A stretch of 14,583 bases of DNA, from positions 1 to 14,583 of the forward strand of contig SYBY01000493.1 in assembly GCA_005788585.1 (NCBI GenBank), in the 5' to 3' direction. The DNA is from Actinomycetota bacterium. Lineage in GTDB: Bacteria > Actinomycetota > Thermoleophilia > Solirubrobacterales > Solirubrobacteraceae. The notes beneath the pieces are model-generated. The model was given only the letters and a program-made list of their open reading frames with translations. It made no database searches and was not told where the DNA came from. Both the position numbers and the translations under genes were made by a program. The stretch's first letter is position 1. Each line of letters begins with the position of its first letter. Of this stretch, positions 6,849 to 12,946 are shown piece after piece.

Positions 6849-6854
6849 AGGATA
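6849..6854 (-). promoter_or_regulatory. -10 box of the SDR gene
   Basis: TATCCT on the minus strand is the closest match to the consensus in the window and ends 6 bases before the ATG at 6842, giving a leaderless transcript. No well-spaced -35 box is seen, which fits an activated or otherwise regulated promoter. Confidence 0.5.
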
Positions 6855-6855
6855 C

Positions 6856-6881
6856 ACTTTTCGGTCAAGCGACTGGTAAGT
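6856..6881. promoter_or_regulatory. Candidate TetR operator (inverted repeat)
   Basis: ACTTTTCGGTC (6856-6866) and GACTGGTAAGT (6871-6881) are arms of an imperfect inverted repeat with 8 of 11 matching positions and a 4-base centre. It lies between the two -10 boxes of the divergent SDR and TetR genes and overlaps the TetR one, the usual arrangement for an autoregulating repressor that also controls its neighbour. Confidence 0.5.
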
Positions 6882-6882
6882 T
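6877..6882 (+). promoter_or_regulatory. -10 box of the TetR gene
   Basis: TAAGTT ends 7 bases before the GTG at 6890, consistent with a leaderless start. It overlaps the right arm of the candidate operator. Confidence 0.4.
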
Positions 6883-6889
6883 CTGGGGC

Positions 6890-7513
6890 GTGCCCCGTGC
6901 CCGCCGCACCCAGGCCGAGCGGCGCGCCGCCACCCGGACGGCGCTGCTCGACGCGACCCTCGCCGCACTCGTGCAGGACGGCTACGCGAAGCTCACCACG
7001 CGCGGGATCGCCGAGCGCGCCGGGGTGTCCCAGGGCACGCAGCAGCATCACTTCGCGTCGAAGTCGGAACTCGTCGTCGAGGCGCTGCGTCACGCCAACG
7101 CCCAGATCACGGCTGACGTCGTGCGGCGGATCGAGCTCGGTGACCTCCGCGACCCCGCACGCCAGGAGGCGGTGCTCGACGAGCTGTGGCGGGTGCACAC
7201 CTCGCCTGCGTTCACCGCCGCGCTGGAGGTCTGGGCGGCGGCGCGCACGGACGCCGAGCTGCGTCCGCACGTCCGGTCCCTCGAACGCGACGTCACGGGC
7301 TCGGTCGACGCGGCGCTGGGCGAGCTGCTCGGTGACCGGCCCCGCAGCGGCCAGCTCCTCGGGCTGCTGGACGTCACGCTGGCCACCATCCGCGGCCTGG
7401 CGATGCTCGGGACGGTCGTCCCACAGGCCGAGCTCGACCGCCGCTTCGCGGCCGCAAAGCGTCCCCTGATGCGGGCATTCGAACCGGGGTCCATCGGGGC
7501 GTCGGCGCGCTAG
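6890..7513 (+). CDS. TetR/AcrR-family transcriptional regulator
   Basis: A 207-residue repressor-type regulator of normal family length. The N-terminal DNA-binding domain (about 12-62) has helix 1 TRTALLDATLAALVQDGYAKLTT and the helix-turn-helix IAERAGVSQGTQQHHFASKSEL. The last 140 residues are the helical ligand-binding and dimer domain, with aliphatic and few polar residues around 160-185 (LLDVTLATIRGLAMLGTVV). The GTG start is supported by the -10 box 7 bases upstream. It is divergent from the SDR gene, and the inverted repeat between them is a plausible operator, so it probably represses the SDR and itself. The ligand is unknown. Its TAG stop is also the first half of the TAGCGT box in front of the next gene. 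Confidence 0.9.
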   Translation: MPRARRTQAERRAATRTALLDATLAALVQDGYAKLTTRGIAERAGVSQGTQQHHFASKSELVVEALRHANAQITADVVRRIELGDLRDPARQEAVLDELWRVHTSPAFTAALEVWAAARTDAELRPHVRSLERDVTGSVDAALGELLGDRPRSGQLLGLLDVTLATIRGLAMLGTVVPQAELDRRFAAAKRPLMRAFEPGSIGASAR

Positions 7514-7516
7514 CGT
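7511..7516 (+). promoter_or_regulatory. Putative -10 box of the histidine kinase gene
   Basis: TAGCGT begins at the TetR stop codon. Transcription would start near 7523, about 30 bases before the ATG. The same hexamer in a near-identical context stands before the ligase gene at 8954. Confidence 0.35.
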
Positions 7517-7518
7517 CA

Positions 7519-7536
7519 CGGTGGGGCACCTCACCG
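7519..7536 (+). terminator. Hairpin in the TetR-kinase spacer
   Basis: CGGTGGG, loop GCAC, CTCACCG gives a 7-pair stem with one G-T pair, just after the TetR stop. It could end tetR transcripts or sit in the leader of the kinase mRNA. No T-run follows. Confidence 0.35.
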
Positions 7537-7552
7537 GCCCCCCGACGACCGG

Positions 7553-8788
7553 ATGTCGCAGGCCACAGCCAACAGCACCGATGCCGCGATGGCGCTCATC
7601 GCCGCGGTCCAGCAGCTCTCCGCTGCCCGCACGGTCGGCGAGGTGCAGGAGATCGTCCGCACCACGGCCCGTCAGCTGTGCGGCGCCGACGGCGCCACGT
7701 TCGTCCTGCGCGACGGCACGCGCTGCTTCTACGCCGACGAGGACGCCATCGCCCCGCTCTGGAAGGGCCAGCGCTTCCCCCTCGACCGATGCGTCAGCGG
7801 CTGGGTGATGCGCCACCGCGAGGCCGTGACCATCCCGGACATCTACGCCGACGACCGCGTGCCGCAGGACGCCTACCGGCCGACGTTCGTGACGTCCATG
7901 GCGATGGTGCCGATCCGGCGGGAGGAGCCCATCGGCGCCATCGGCAACTACTGGGCGCGACCTCACGCCCCCGCGCCTGGGGAGATCGCCCTCCTGCAGG
8001 CCCTCGCGGACAGCACGTCCGTGGCGATGGAGAACGTGCGCGTCTGGAGCGAGCTCGAGGAGCGGGTCGCCGACGGCACCGCGCGTCTCCGGGGCGCGCT
8101 GGACCTCAACGAACGGGTCCTCGGGACGATCGCGCACGAGGTTCGCAACTGCTTGGCGGCGAGCTCGATGCTGCTCGAGACCGTGGTGCGCAGCGACGGC
8201 GACGAGCTGCCGCCCCGGTCGCGTGAGCGGATCGAGTACGCGCAGAGCACCGTGGGTGACGGGATCCGCCTGCTGGAGAGCCAGCTCACCGCCGCGCGGG
8301 ACCGGGCCGGCGAGCTCGAGGTGCAGGCGAGCACGGTCGATGTCGCCGCCTTGCTGCGCCGGCTCGCGGCGACGTATGACGTCGTGCGCAACAACCGCGA
8401 CGTGCAGCTCGTCATCGAGCCGCCTGAGAACCTGCCGCAGCTCTCCACCGACGGCCATCTGCTGACCCAGGCGCTGCGCAACCTGGTGTCCAACGCGCTG
8501 AAGTTCACGACGGACGGGGAGGTCCGCGTGGGCGTGGGGCGGTGGGGAGAGGACCATCTCGGGTTCACGGTCGCCGACACCGGCGTCGGAATGACCGCCG
8601 GCGACCTGGAGCGTGTCTTCGAGGAGTGGCAGCAGACCGAGACGAAGGTCGCGGGCGCCGAGCGCGGCACGGGGCTCGGCCTGCCGTTCGTGCGCCGGAT
8701 CGCGACGCTGCTGGGCGGGGACCTGCGCGCGACGAGCCAGGTCGGCGTCGGCTCGGTCTTCACGCTCACCGTCGCACTCGACGGCTAG
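7553..8788 (+). CDS. Soluble GAF-domain sensor histidine kinase
   Basis: A 411-residue cytosolic sensor kinase with no membrane segment or signal peptide. An N-terminal GAF domain (about 12-163) includes the motif YADDRVPQDAYRPTFVTSMAMVPI. A dimerisation/phosphoacceptor helix follows with IAHEVRNCL; His195 is the expected phosphorylation site. The ATPase domain has the N box (LRNLVSNALKF, about 308-318), G1 DTGVGM (342-347), F-box-like VFEEW, and G2 GTGLGLPF (372-379), so it looks active. The ATG at 7553 is the only possible start, because the frame closes at the TetR stop and no other start codon intervenes; there is no Shine-Dalgarno sequence. No response regulator is nearby, making it an orphan kinase. 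The stop TAG lies at the left edge of the palindromic insertion. The signal sensed by the GAF domain cannot be told from sequence. Confidence 0.92.
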   Translation: MSQATANSTDAAMALIAAVQQLSAARTVGEVQEIVRTTARQLCGADGATFVLRDGTRCFYADEDAIAPLWKGQRFPLDRCVSGWVMRHREAVTIPDIYADDRVPQDAYRPTFVTSMAMVPIRREEPIGAIGNYWARPHAPAPGEIALLQALADSTSVAMENVRVWSELEERVADGTARLRGALDLNERVLGTIAHEVRNCLAASSMLLETVVRSDGDELPPRSRERIEYAQSTVGDGIRLLESQLTAARDRAGELEVQASTVDVAALLRRLAATYDVVRNNRDVQLVIEPPENLPQLSTDGHLLTQALRNLVSNALKFTTDGEVRVGVGRWGEDHLGFTVADTGVGMTAGDLERVFEEWQQTETKVAGAERGTGLGLPFVRRIATLLGGDLRATSQVGVGSVFTLTVALDG

Positions 8789-8955
8789 ATGATTGGTACC
8801 ACGAACGGCCGGTGCGTCCGTACGTGCCCCGCGGCGCCAGTCGGCACGCCGCGATCCGGTCCGTGCCAGGGGCACTGTTCCGGCTCACGCCGCGCCACCT
8901 GGCATCCACGGATGCGCGCACGGCCGAACCACCCGTTCGTGGAACCAATCATCTA
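8786..8955. mobile_element. Palindromic MITE-like foldback element with TA duplication
   Basis: The spacer between the kinase and the ligase is one large imperfect palindrome. The outer 25 bases of each side (8784-8808 and 8933-8957) match at 24 positions in inverted orientation, starting GCTAGATGATTGG. Inner arms match at roughly three quarters of positions by hand alignment, and the centre is a short hairpin GTGCC, AGG, GGCAC (8863-8875). If the flanking TA at 8786-8787 and 8954-8955 is a target duplication, the inserted unit is 166 bases (8788-8953) beginning GATGATTGG. That is the pattern of non-coding miniature elements moved by IS630/Tc1-mariner transposases. No transposase is encoded. 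An RNA function of the long hairpin is the alternative. Nothing else is seen in this spacer. Confidence 0.65.
8863..8875. repeat. Apical hairpin at the centre of the foldback element
   Basis: GTGCC, loop AGG, GGCAC. Its centre (8869) is within two bases of the centre of the whole element (8870.5), so the full unit would fold into a single rod with this tip. Confidence 0.6.
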
Positions 8956-8959
8956 GCGT
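8954..8959 (+). promoter_or_regulatory. Putative -10 box of the ligase gene at the edge of the element
   Basis: TAGCGT ends 7 bases before the ATG at 8967. Its first two bases are the right-hand TA of the element; the other four belong to the flank. The promoter -35 region would therefore lie inside the insertion. Confidence 0.4.
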
Positions 8960-8966
8960 CCCTTCG

Positions 8967-9671
8967 ATGGTCCACCCGGCGCTGGACATCGCGCGCTCGC
9001 ACGCGACGCTGCTGCGCGTCGCACGCGGGGAGACCGCGCCGAGGCCCCGGATCTATCGCCCCGCGCCCACCTTGGCGTTCGGCCGGCTCGACACGCGCCG
9101 GCCGGGCTACCACGCCGCGGTGGGCGCCGCGCGCGCCCGCGGGTTCGCTCCGGTCCTGCGGTTGGCCGGCGGGCAGGCGGCGGCCTACGACGAGCAGTCG
9201 CTGGTCGTCGAGCAGTTCCTCGGCGGGGACGACGCCGGCGGCGACCTGCACGACCGGTTCTCCGACATGACGACCCTGCTCGCCGACGCGCTGCGGGACC
9301 TGGGGGTCGACGCACGGGTCGGGGAGCTGCCGGGCGAGTACTGCCCCGGCGAGCACAGCGTGAACTCCGCTGGGACGCTGAAGGTCGCGGGCGCCGCGCA
9401 GCGGGTGGTGCGCGGCGCGGCGATGGTCAGCGCCGTGGTGGTCGTCGGCCACGGGGCGGCGATCCGCGATGTCCTCGTCGACGTCTACGCGGCGTTGGAC
9501 GTCGCCTGGGACCCGGCGACGGCGGGCTCGCTCGACGAGCACCACCCGGACCGGGGGATCGACGACGTCGAGGGCGCGATCGTCGGAGCGCTCGGCGCCG
9601 CGGCGTTCTGGCGCACCGACCCGGAGACCGAAGCGCTCGCCGCCGACCTCCTCGCGCGCCACACGGTGTAG
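8967..9671 (+). CDS. Lipoate-protein ligase A / octanoyltransferase family protein
   Basis: A 234-residue protein of the BPL/LplA/LipB catalytic fold, which attaches lipoyl or octanoyl groups to lysines of 2-oxoacid dehydrogenase and glycine cleavage proteins. Visible signatures are PTLAFGRLD (34-42), VLRLAGGQAAAYDE (63-76, in the place of the RRxSGGGAVYHD motif), and TLKVAGAAQRV (137-147), where Lys139 matches the invariant substrate lysine. Cys126 in EYCPGEHSVN could be a thioester nucleophile, as in cysteine-dependent octanoyl- or amidotransferases of this fold. Ligase and transferase cannot be separated here. The ATG at 8967 is chosen because of the TAGCGT box 7 bases upstream and because the upstream frame lies in the foldback element. 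No other lipoate gene is nearby. The stop is one base away from that of the convergent PucR-type gene. Confidence 0.82.
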   Translation: MVHPALDIARSHATLLRVARGETAPRPRIYRPAPTLAFGRLDTRRPGYHAAVGAARARGFAPVLRLAGGQAAAYDEQSLVVEQFLGGDDAGGDLHDRFSDMTTLLADALRDLGVDARVGELPGEYCPGEHSVNSAGTLKVAGAAQRVVRGAAMVSAVVVVGHGAAIRDVLVDVYAALDVAWDPATAGSLDEHHPDRGIDDVEGAIVGALGAAAFWRTDPETEALAADLLARHTV

Positions 9672-9672
9672 T

Positions 9673-10950
9673 TCAGGCGACCTGGTCGCCCAGCGTCTCG
9701 CGCAGCGCGAGCGCGACCTGCAGCTCGACGGGCCGCTCGCGCAGCGACCGGCCGATCAGCGCCTCGCACGCCTTCGCCCGGTTGCTGACCGTGTTCGGAT
9801 GGACCCCGAGCCGCTCGGCGGTCGCGGTGCGGCTGCCGTGCTCCTCGAGGTAGACGCGCAGCGTCGCGCGCAGCCGGGCGGTCTCCTCGTCCGTCTCCGC
9901 CAGGGGGCCGAGCTGGCGCAGGACGAACCGGCGCGCGCGGTGCAGGTCCCCCGCGACGAGCGCGGTCAGCTCGACCTCGTCGAACGGAATCGCCGCGCCC
10001 GACGCCGGGCCGCCCTGGAGCATCGCGACGCGCGACGCCGCAAGGGCGTCGTCGTGGGTGGCCCTGAACCCGGCCAGGCCGGCCGCGGGCTCGCCGAAGG
10101 CGATGGAGACGCCGTCGGGCCGTGCGCCCTCGACGACCTCGCGGAGCCGTTCGGCGGTGGGCGCCTCGCGAACGGCGATCCACGCCCAGGCGACGCTGCT
10201 GGCGGCCGACACGAGGAGCGGCTGTGCGGCGCCGAGCGCGTCGGCGATCGACCGGGCCAGGGAGGCGAAGGCGGGCTGCGCGTCGGCCACGGCGGGCACG
10301 CCGTCGGAGATGGGCGTGCCGCGCCACAGGACCAGTCCGATGTGGCGGCGGCGGAACTCGTAACCGGCCGTGCGGCTGAGCGCGTCGAGGTCGAGCGTCT
10401 TGCCGCTCAGCGCCGCCTCGACGGCCTCGCGGCGGACGCGCTCGGGCGTGCGCGCCACCCGTTCGAGCTCCGCGGCGTACCCCTCGCTCAGGCGGGCGGT
10501 CAGGCCGTCGAACCACGCGAAGGTGATCTGGTGGGCGCGGCGCATCGCCTGGGCCTGCACCTCGGGGGACAGCCGGGCGGCGGCGATGCGGGCGTCCCAC
10601 TCGTCGGCGAACTCTCCGTGGGCGAGGTGGAGGATCCGCAGCAGCGGCCCGAGCGGGATCCCGTCGCGGACCATGATGCCGACCTGGAACAGCAGCTCGG
10701 GCGGAGGTGCGACCTGCTCCAGCGGTTCGCCGCGGCGCCAGCCACCCACGAGCGCGACGAGGGTCGCGCGCGCCGACCGCCGGGTCTCCTCGACGCTCAG
10801 CGGGTCGACGTTCACCTCGGGGACGTCCCGCAGCAGCATGTCCGCGATGCGGCCCGCGACGGCGTCCGCGTCGTCGAGGATCGACTCGGCGATGGTGCGC
10901 AGCACGCGGTCCGCGGCGGTCACGGTCGCAGGGGGTGGCGCGTCGGCCAT
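9673..10950 (-). CDS. PucR/CdaR-family helix-turn-helix regulator
   Basis: A 425-residue regulator. The N-terminal two fifths is an all-helical sensor-like domain (to about 170), the middle is a CdaR/GGDEF-like alpha/beta domain (about 180-310, with RRHIGLVLWRG and VSIAFGEPAAGLAGFRATHDDALAASRVA), and the end (about 360-416) is the PucR C-terminal helix-turn-helix LRATLRVYLEEHGSRTATAE then RLGVHPNTVSNRAKA. Family members usually activate catabolic operons beside them. The ATG at 10950 is chosen because TACAGT ends 6 bases upstream; an open extension to 11022 has no signal. It is divergent from the four-gene oxidoreductase operon across an 86-base spacer with several short inverted repeats, so it is the likely regulator of that operon. 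It is convergent with the ligase gene with one base between stops. Confidence 0.88.
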   Translation of the reverse strand: MADAPPPATVTAADRVLRTIAESILDDADAVAGRIADMLLRDVPEVNVDPLSVEETRRSARATLVALVGGWRRGEPLEQVAPPPELLFQVGIMVRDGIPLGPLLRILHLAHGEFADEWDARIAAARLSPEVQAQAMRRAHQITFAWFDGLTARLSEGYAAELERVARTPERVRREAVEAALSGKTLDLDALSRTAGYEFRRRHIGLVLWRGTPISDGVPAVADAQPAFASLARSIADALGAAQPLLVSAASSVAWAWIAVREAPTAERLREVVEGARPDGVSIAFGEPAAGLAGFRATHDDALAASRVAMLQGGPASGAAIPFDEVELTALVAGDLHRARRFVLRQLGPLAETDEETARLRATLRVYLEEHGSRTATAERLGVHPNTVSNRAKACEALIGRSLRERPVELQVALALRETLGDQVA

Positions 10951-11036
10951 GTGAGCACTGTACGTCACAACGAACCGGGGGTTTCCTGTCTTCGAGTGAC
11001 AGCGTGACGCGGGTGTCGGCACGCCACCATGGGGGC
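10951..11036. promoter_or_regulatory. Divergent control region with candidate operators
   Basis: The 86-base spacer between the PucR-type gene and the oxidoreductase operon holds GTGA, 10 bases, TCAC (10951-10968); CTGTC, 7 bases, GACAG (10986-11002); and the exact palindrome GCGTGACGC (11002-11010). GTGAC/GTCAC words recur. The first repeat covers the regulator's own -10 box. For the operon, CACCAT (11025-11030) 6 bases before the ATG is the only -10-like sequence. Confidence 0.4.
10957..10962 (-). promoter_or_regulatory. -10 box of the PucR-type gene
   Basis: TACAGT on the minus strand ends 6 bases before the ATG at 10950, a leaderless arrangement. Confidence 0.45.
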
Positions 11037-12158
11037 ATGGATCCCGTCGTCGTCTACGCCGCCACGGGGTACACGGGGAGGCTGATCTGCGCCGAGCTCG
11101 CCGCGCGCGGCGTCCCCGTCGTGCTCAGCGGCCGCAGCCCCGCGAAGCTCGATGCCCTGCGCGACGCGCTACCGGACGGCGCCGCGCAGACCGCGCCCGC
11201 GGCGCTCGACGACCCGATCGCGCTGCGCGACGCCGCCGCGCAGGGCCGCGTCATCGTCAACTGCGCCTGCCCGTTCTCGGCCAGCGGCGACCCCGTGCTG
11301 GGCGCCGCGATCGCCGCGGGCGCGCACTACCTCGACACCACGGGCGAGCAGGACTGGATCCGCCGCGTCTTCGAGGTCCACGACGGTCCGCTCGCCGCAG
11401 CAGGGGTCGGGGCGGTCCCCGGGATGGCCTTCAGCCACGCGCCCGGCGACCTGCTCGCGCACCTCGTCGGCGCGCCGGTCGCACCGGCGCGGCGGCTGCT
11501 CGTCGCCTACCACGTCGAGGGCTTCGACATGACGCGCGGGACGATGCACTCCGCGCTCGAGCAGATGAACGGGCTGGACGTCGCCTACGAGGGCGGCACC
11601 TGGGTGTCCGGCGGCAACCGTCCACGCCGCGCGTTCGTCACGTTCCCGGCGCCGATCGGGCGCCGGCAGGTGTCGCGCTACCCGGTCGGCGAGGTCATCA
11701 CCGTGCCGCGCCACGTGCCCGCCGACGAGGTGGTGCTGCGGATCAGCACCGTCTCGATCGCACCGCCCGCCGTCGCGCCGCTCGTTCCCGCGATGACCCC
11801 GGCGCTCGGTGCGCTGCTGCGCTCTCCCGCGCGCGGCCTGCTCGACCGGGCGATCGACGCCCTGCCTGAGGGGCCCGCCGAGGAGGATCGCGGCGCGGTG
11901 CGCTGGACGATCGTGGCGGGTGCAGAGGGTGAGGACGGCCGCAGCGCATCGGGGCTGGCGCAGGGCCCGGACATCTACGGGATCACCGCGAAGATCGTCA
12001 CGCAGGCCGCGATCGAGATGGCCGCGCCGTCGTATGCCCCCGTCGGTGCGCTCGCGCCCGCGCAGGCCGTCGACCCCGCAGGGTTCCTCGACCATCTGGG
12101 CGCGTTCGGGCTGACCTGGTCGGTCGACGCGCCCGCGCGTGAGACCGTGTCCGTATGA
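11037..12158 (+). CDS. Saccharopine-dehydrogenase-like NAD(P)-binding reductase
   Basis: A 373-residue protein of the saccharopine dehydrogenase NADP-binding family, close in pattern to the trans-acting enoyl reductases of actinobacteria. The Rossmann motif is YAATGYTGRL (7-16) and Gly32-Arg33 after strand 2 favours NADPH. The hallmark HYLDTTGEQDWIRR (97-110) and the core VGAVPGMAFSHAPGDLLA (124-141) are typical of this group. A mixed central domain follows to about 300. True saccharopine dehydrogenase activity is unlikely; reduction of an unsaturated acyl or prenyl substrate is a better guess, not shown. The ATG at 11037 has only a G-run right before it, so it may be read as a leaderless start. 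It is the first gene of a four-gene operon: its TGA overlaps the next ATG (ATGA). Confidence 0.83.
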   Translation: MDPVVVYAATGYTGRLICAELAARGVPVVLSGRSPAKLDALRDALPDGAAQTAPAALDDPIALRDAAAQGRVIVNCACPFSASGDPVLGAAIAAGAHYLDTTGEQDWIRRVFEVHDGPLAAAGVGAVPGMAFSHAPGDLLAHLVGAPVAPARRLLVAYHVEGFDMTRGTMHSALEQMNGLDVAYEGGTWVSGGNRPRRAFVTFPAPIGRRQVSRYPVGEVITVPRHVPADEVVLRISTVSIAPPAVAPLVPAMTPALGALLRSPARGLLDRAIDALPEGPAEEDRGAVRWTIVAGAEGEDGRSASGLAQGPDIYGITAKIVTQAAIEMAAPSYAPVGALAPAQAVDPAGFLDHLGAFGLTWSVDAPARETVSV

Positions 12159-12946
12159 GCACGGCGGTCGTCACCGGGGGTGGCAACGGGCTCGGCGCCG
12201 AGCTGTGCCGGCTGCTCGCCGCGCGCGGGTACAGCGTGGTGGTCGCGGACATCGACCTCGAGGCGGCCACGGGTGTCGCGGGCAGGATCGATGCGATGCC
12301 GCACGCGCTCGACGTCGCCGACCGCGCCGCGTGCCACGACCTCGCCGCCTCCCTGCCCGACCTCGGGGTGTGGATCAACAACGCCGGCCTGCTCGCCGTC
12401 GGCCCGAGCTGGGAGACCGACGAGGCGCGCCGCCGCCTGCTGTTCGAGGTCAACGTCCACGGCACGATGAACGGCACCGAGGCGGCGCTGTCGCGGTTCC
12501 TGCCCGCCGGTCGCGGCCACGTCCTGAACATCGTCTCGACCGCGGGCATCGTCCCCGCCCCGCACGAGACGGTCTACGGGGCGACGAAGCACGCCGCGCT
12601 GGCCTACTCGGTCGGCACCCAGCTCGATCTGCGGATCCGGGGGCACAGGGAGGTCCGCGTCTCCGCGCTCTGCCCGGACGGCATGTGGACGCCGATGCTC
12701 TTCAAGCTCGCACGCGACCCCGACGCATGGCCGTCGTGGTCTGGGGGGATGATGCAGCCCACCGAGGTCGCAGAGGTGGCGATGCGGGTGCTCGCCAAGC
12801 CGCGGATCGTCAAGGTCCACCCGCGCTGGCGCAGCGTGCTGCGGGTCGGCGCGGCGTTCCCGGGTGCGGTCGCCCCGTTGCTCCCGCTCATCGTGCGCGA
12901 CGCGCAGCGCAAGCAGCGGAAGTTCGCCGAGCGCGAGGGCCTGTGA
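12155..12946 (+). CDS. Classical SDR-family oxidoreductase
   Basis: A 263-residue short-chain dehydrogenase. The cofactor motif is TGGGNGLG (7-14), and Asp32 at the end of strand 2 (VVADID) predicts NAD+ over NADP+. NNAG is at 75-78, the catalytic serine is Ser128 in NIVSTAG, and the catalytic pair is Tyr141 and Lys145 in YGATK. The C-terminal part contains LCPDGMWTPMLFKLARDP as the substrate loop. A moderately hydrophobic stretch (VGAAFPGAVAPLLPLIV, 231-247) followed by a basic tail (RKQRKF) could touch the membrane or a lipid substrate. Its start overlaps the stop of the reductase gene, and its TGA overlaps the GTG of the next gene, so all are translationally coupled. It probably oxidises a hydroxyl group in the same pathway as its neighbours. 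Confidence 0.88.
   Translation: MSTAVVTGGGNGLGAELCRLLAARGYSVVVADIDLEAATGVAGRIDAMPHALDVADRAACHDLAASLPDLGVWINNAGLLAVGPSWETDEARRRLLFEVNVHGTMNGTEAALSRFLPAGRGHVLNIVSTAGIVPAPHETVYGATKHAALAYSVGTQLDLRIRGHREVRVSALCPDGMWTPMLFKLARDPDAWPSWSGGMMQPTEVAEVAMRVLAKPRIVKVHPRWRSVLRVGAAFPGAVAPLLPLIVRDAQRKQRKFAEREGL

Noticed and set aside
6734..8875. A minus-strand frame of 713 codons opposite TetR and kinase genes
   Set aside because: Both plus-strand genes have complete recognisable motifs; the antisense product has none.
8766..8948. Two similar short open frames on opposite strands within the foldback element (both begin MVPRT and end with RSW-x-QSSS)
   Set aside because: Their likeness follows from the inverted repeat; neither has a start signal or a domain, so the element is treated as non-coding.
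9469..11007. A plus-strand frame of 512 codons opposite the PucR-type gene
   Set aside because: The minus-strand product has a clear helix-turn-helix; the plus-strand product is low-complexity.
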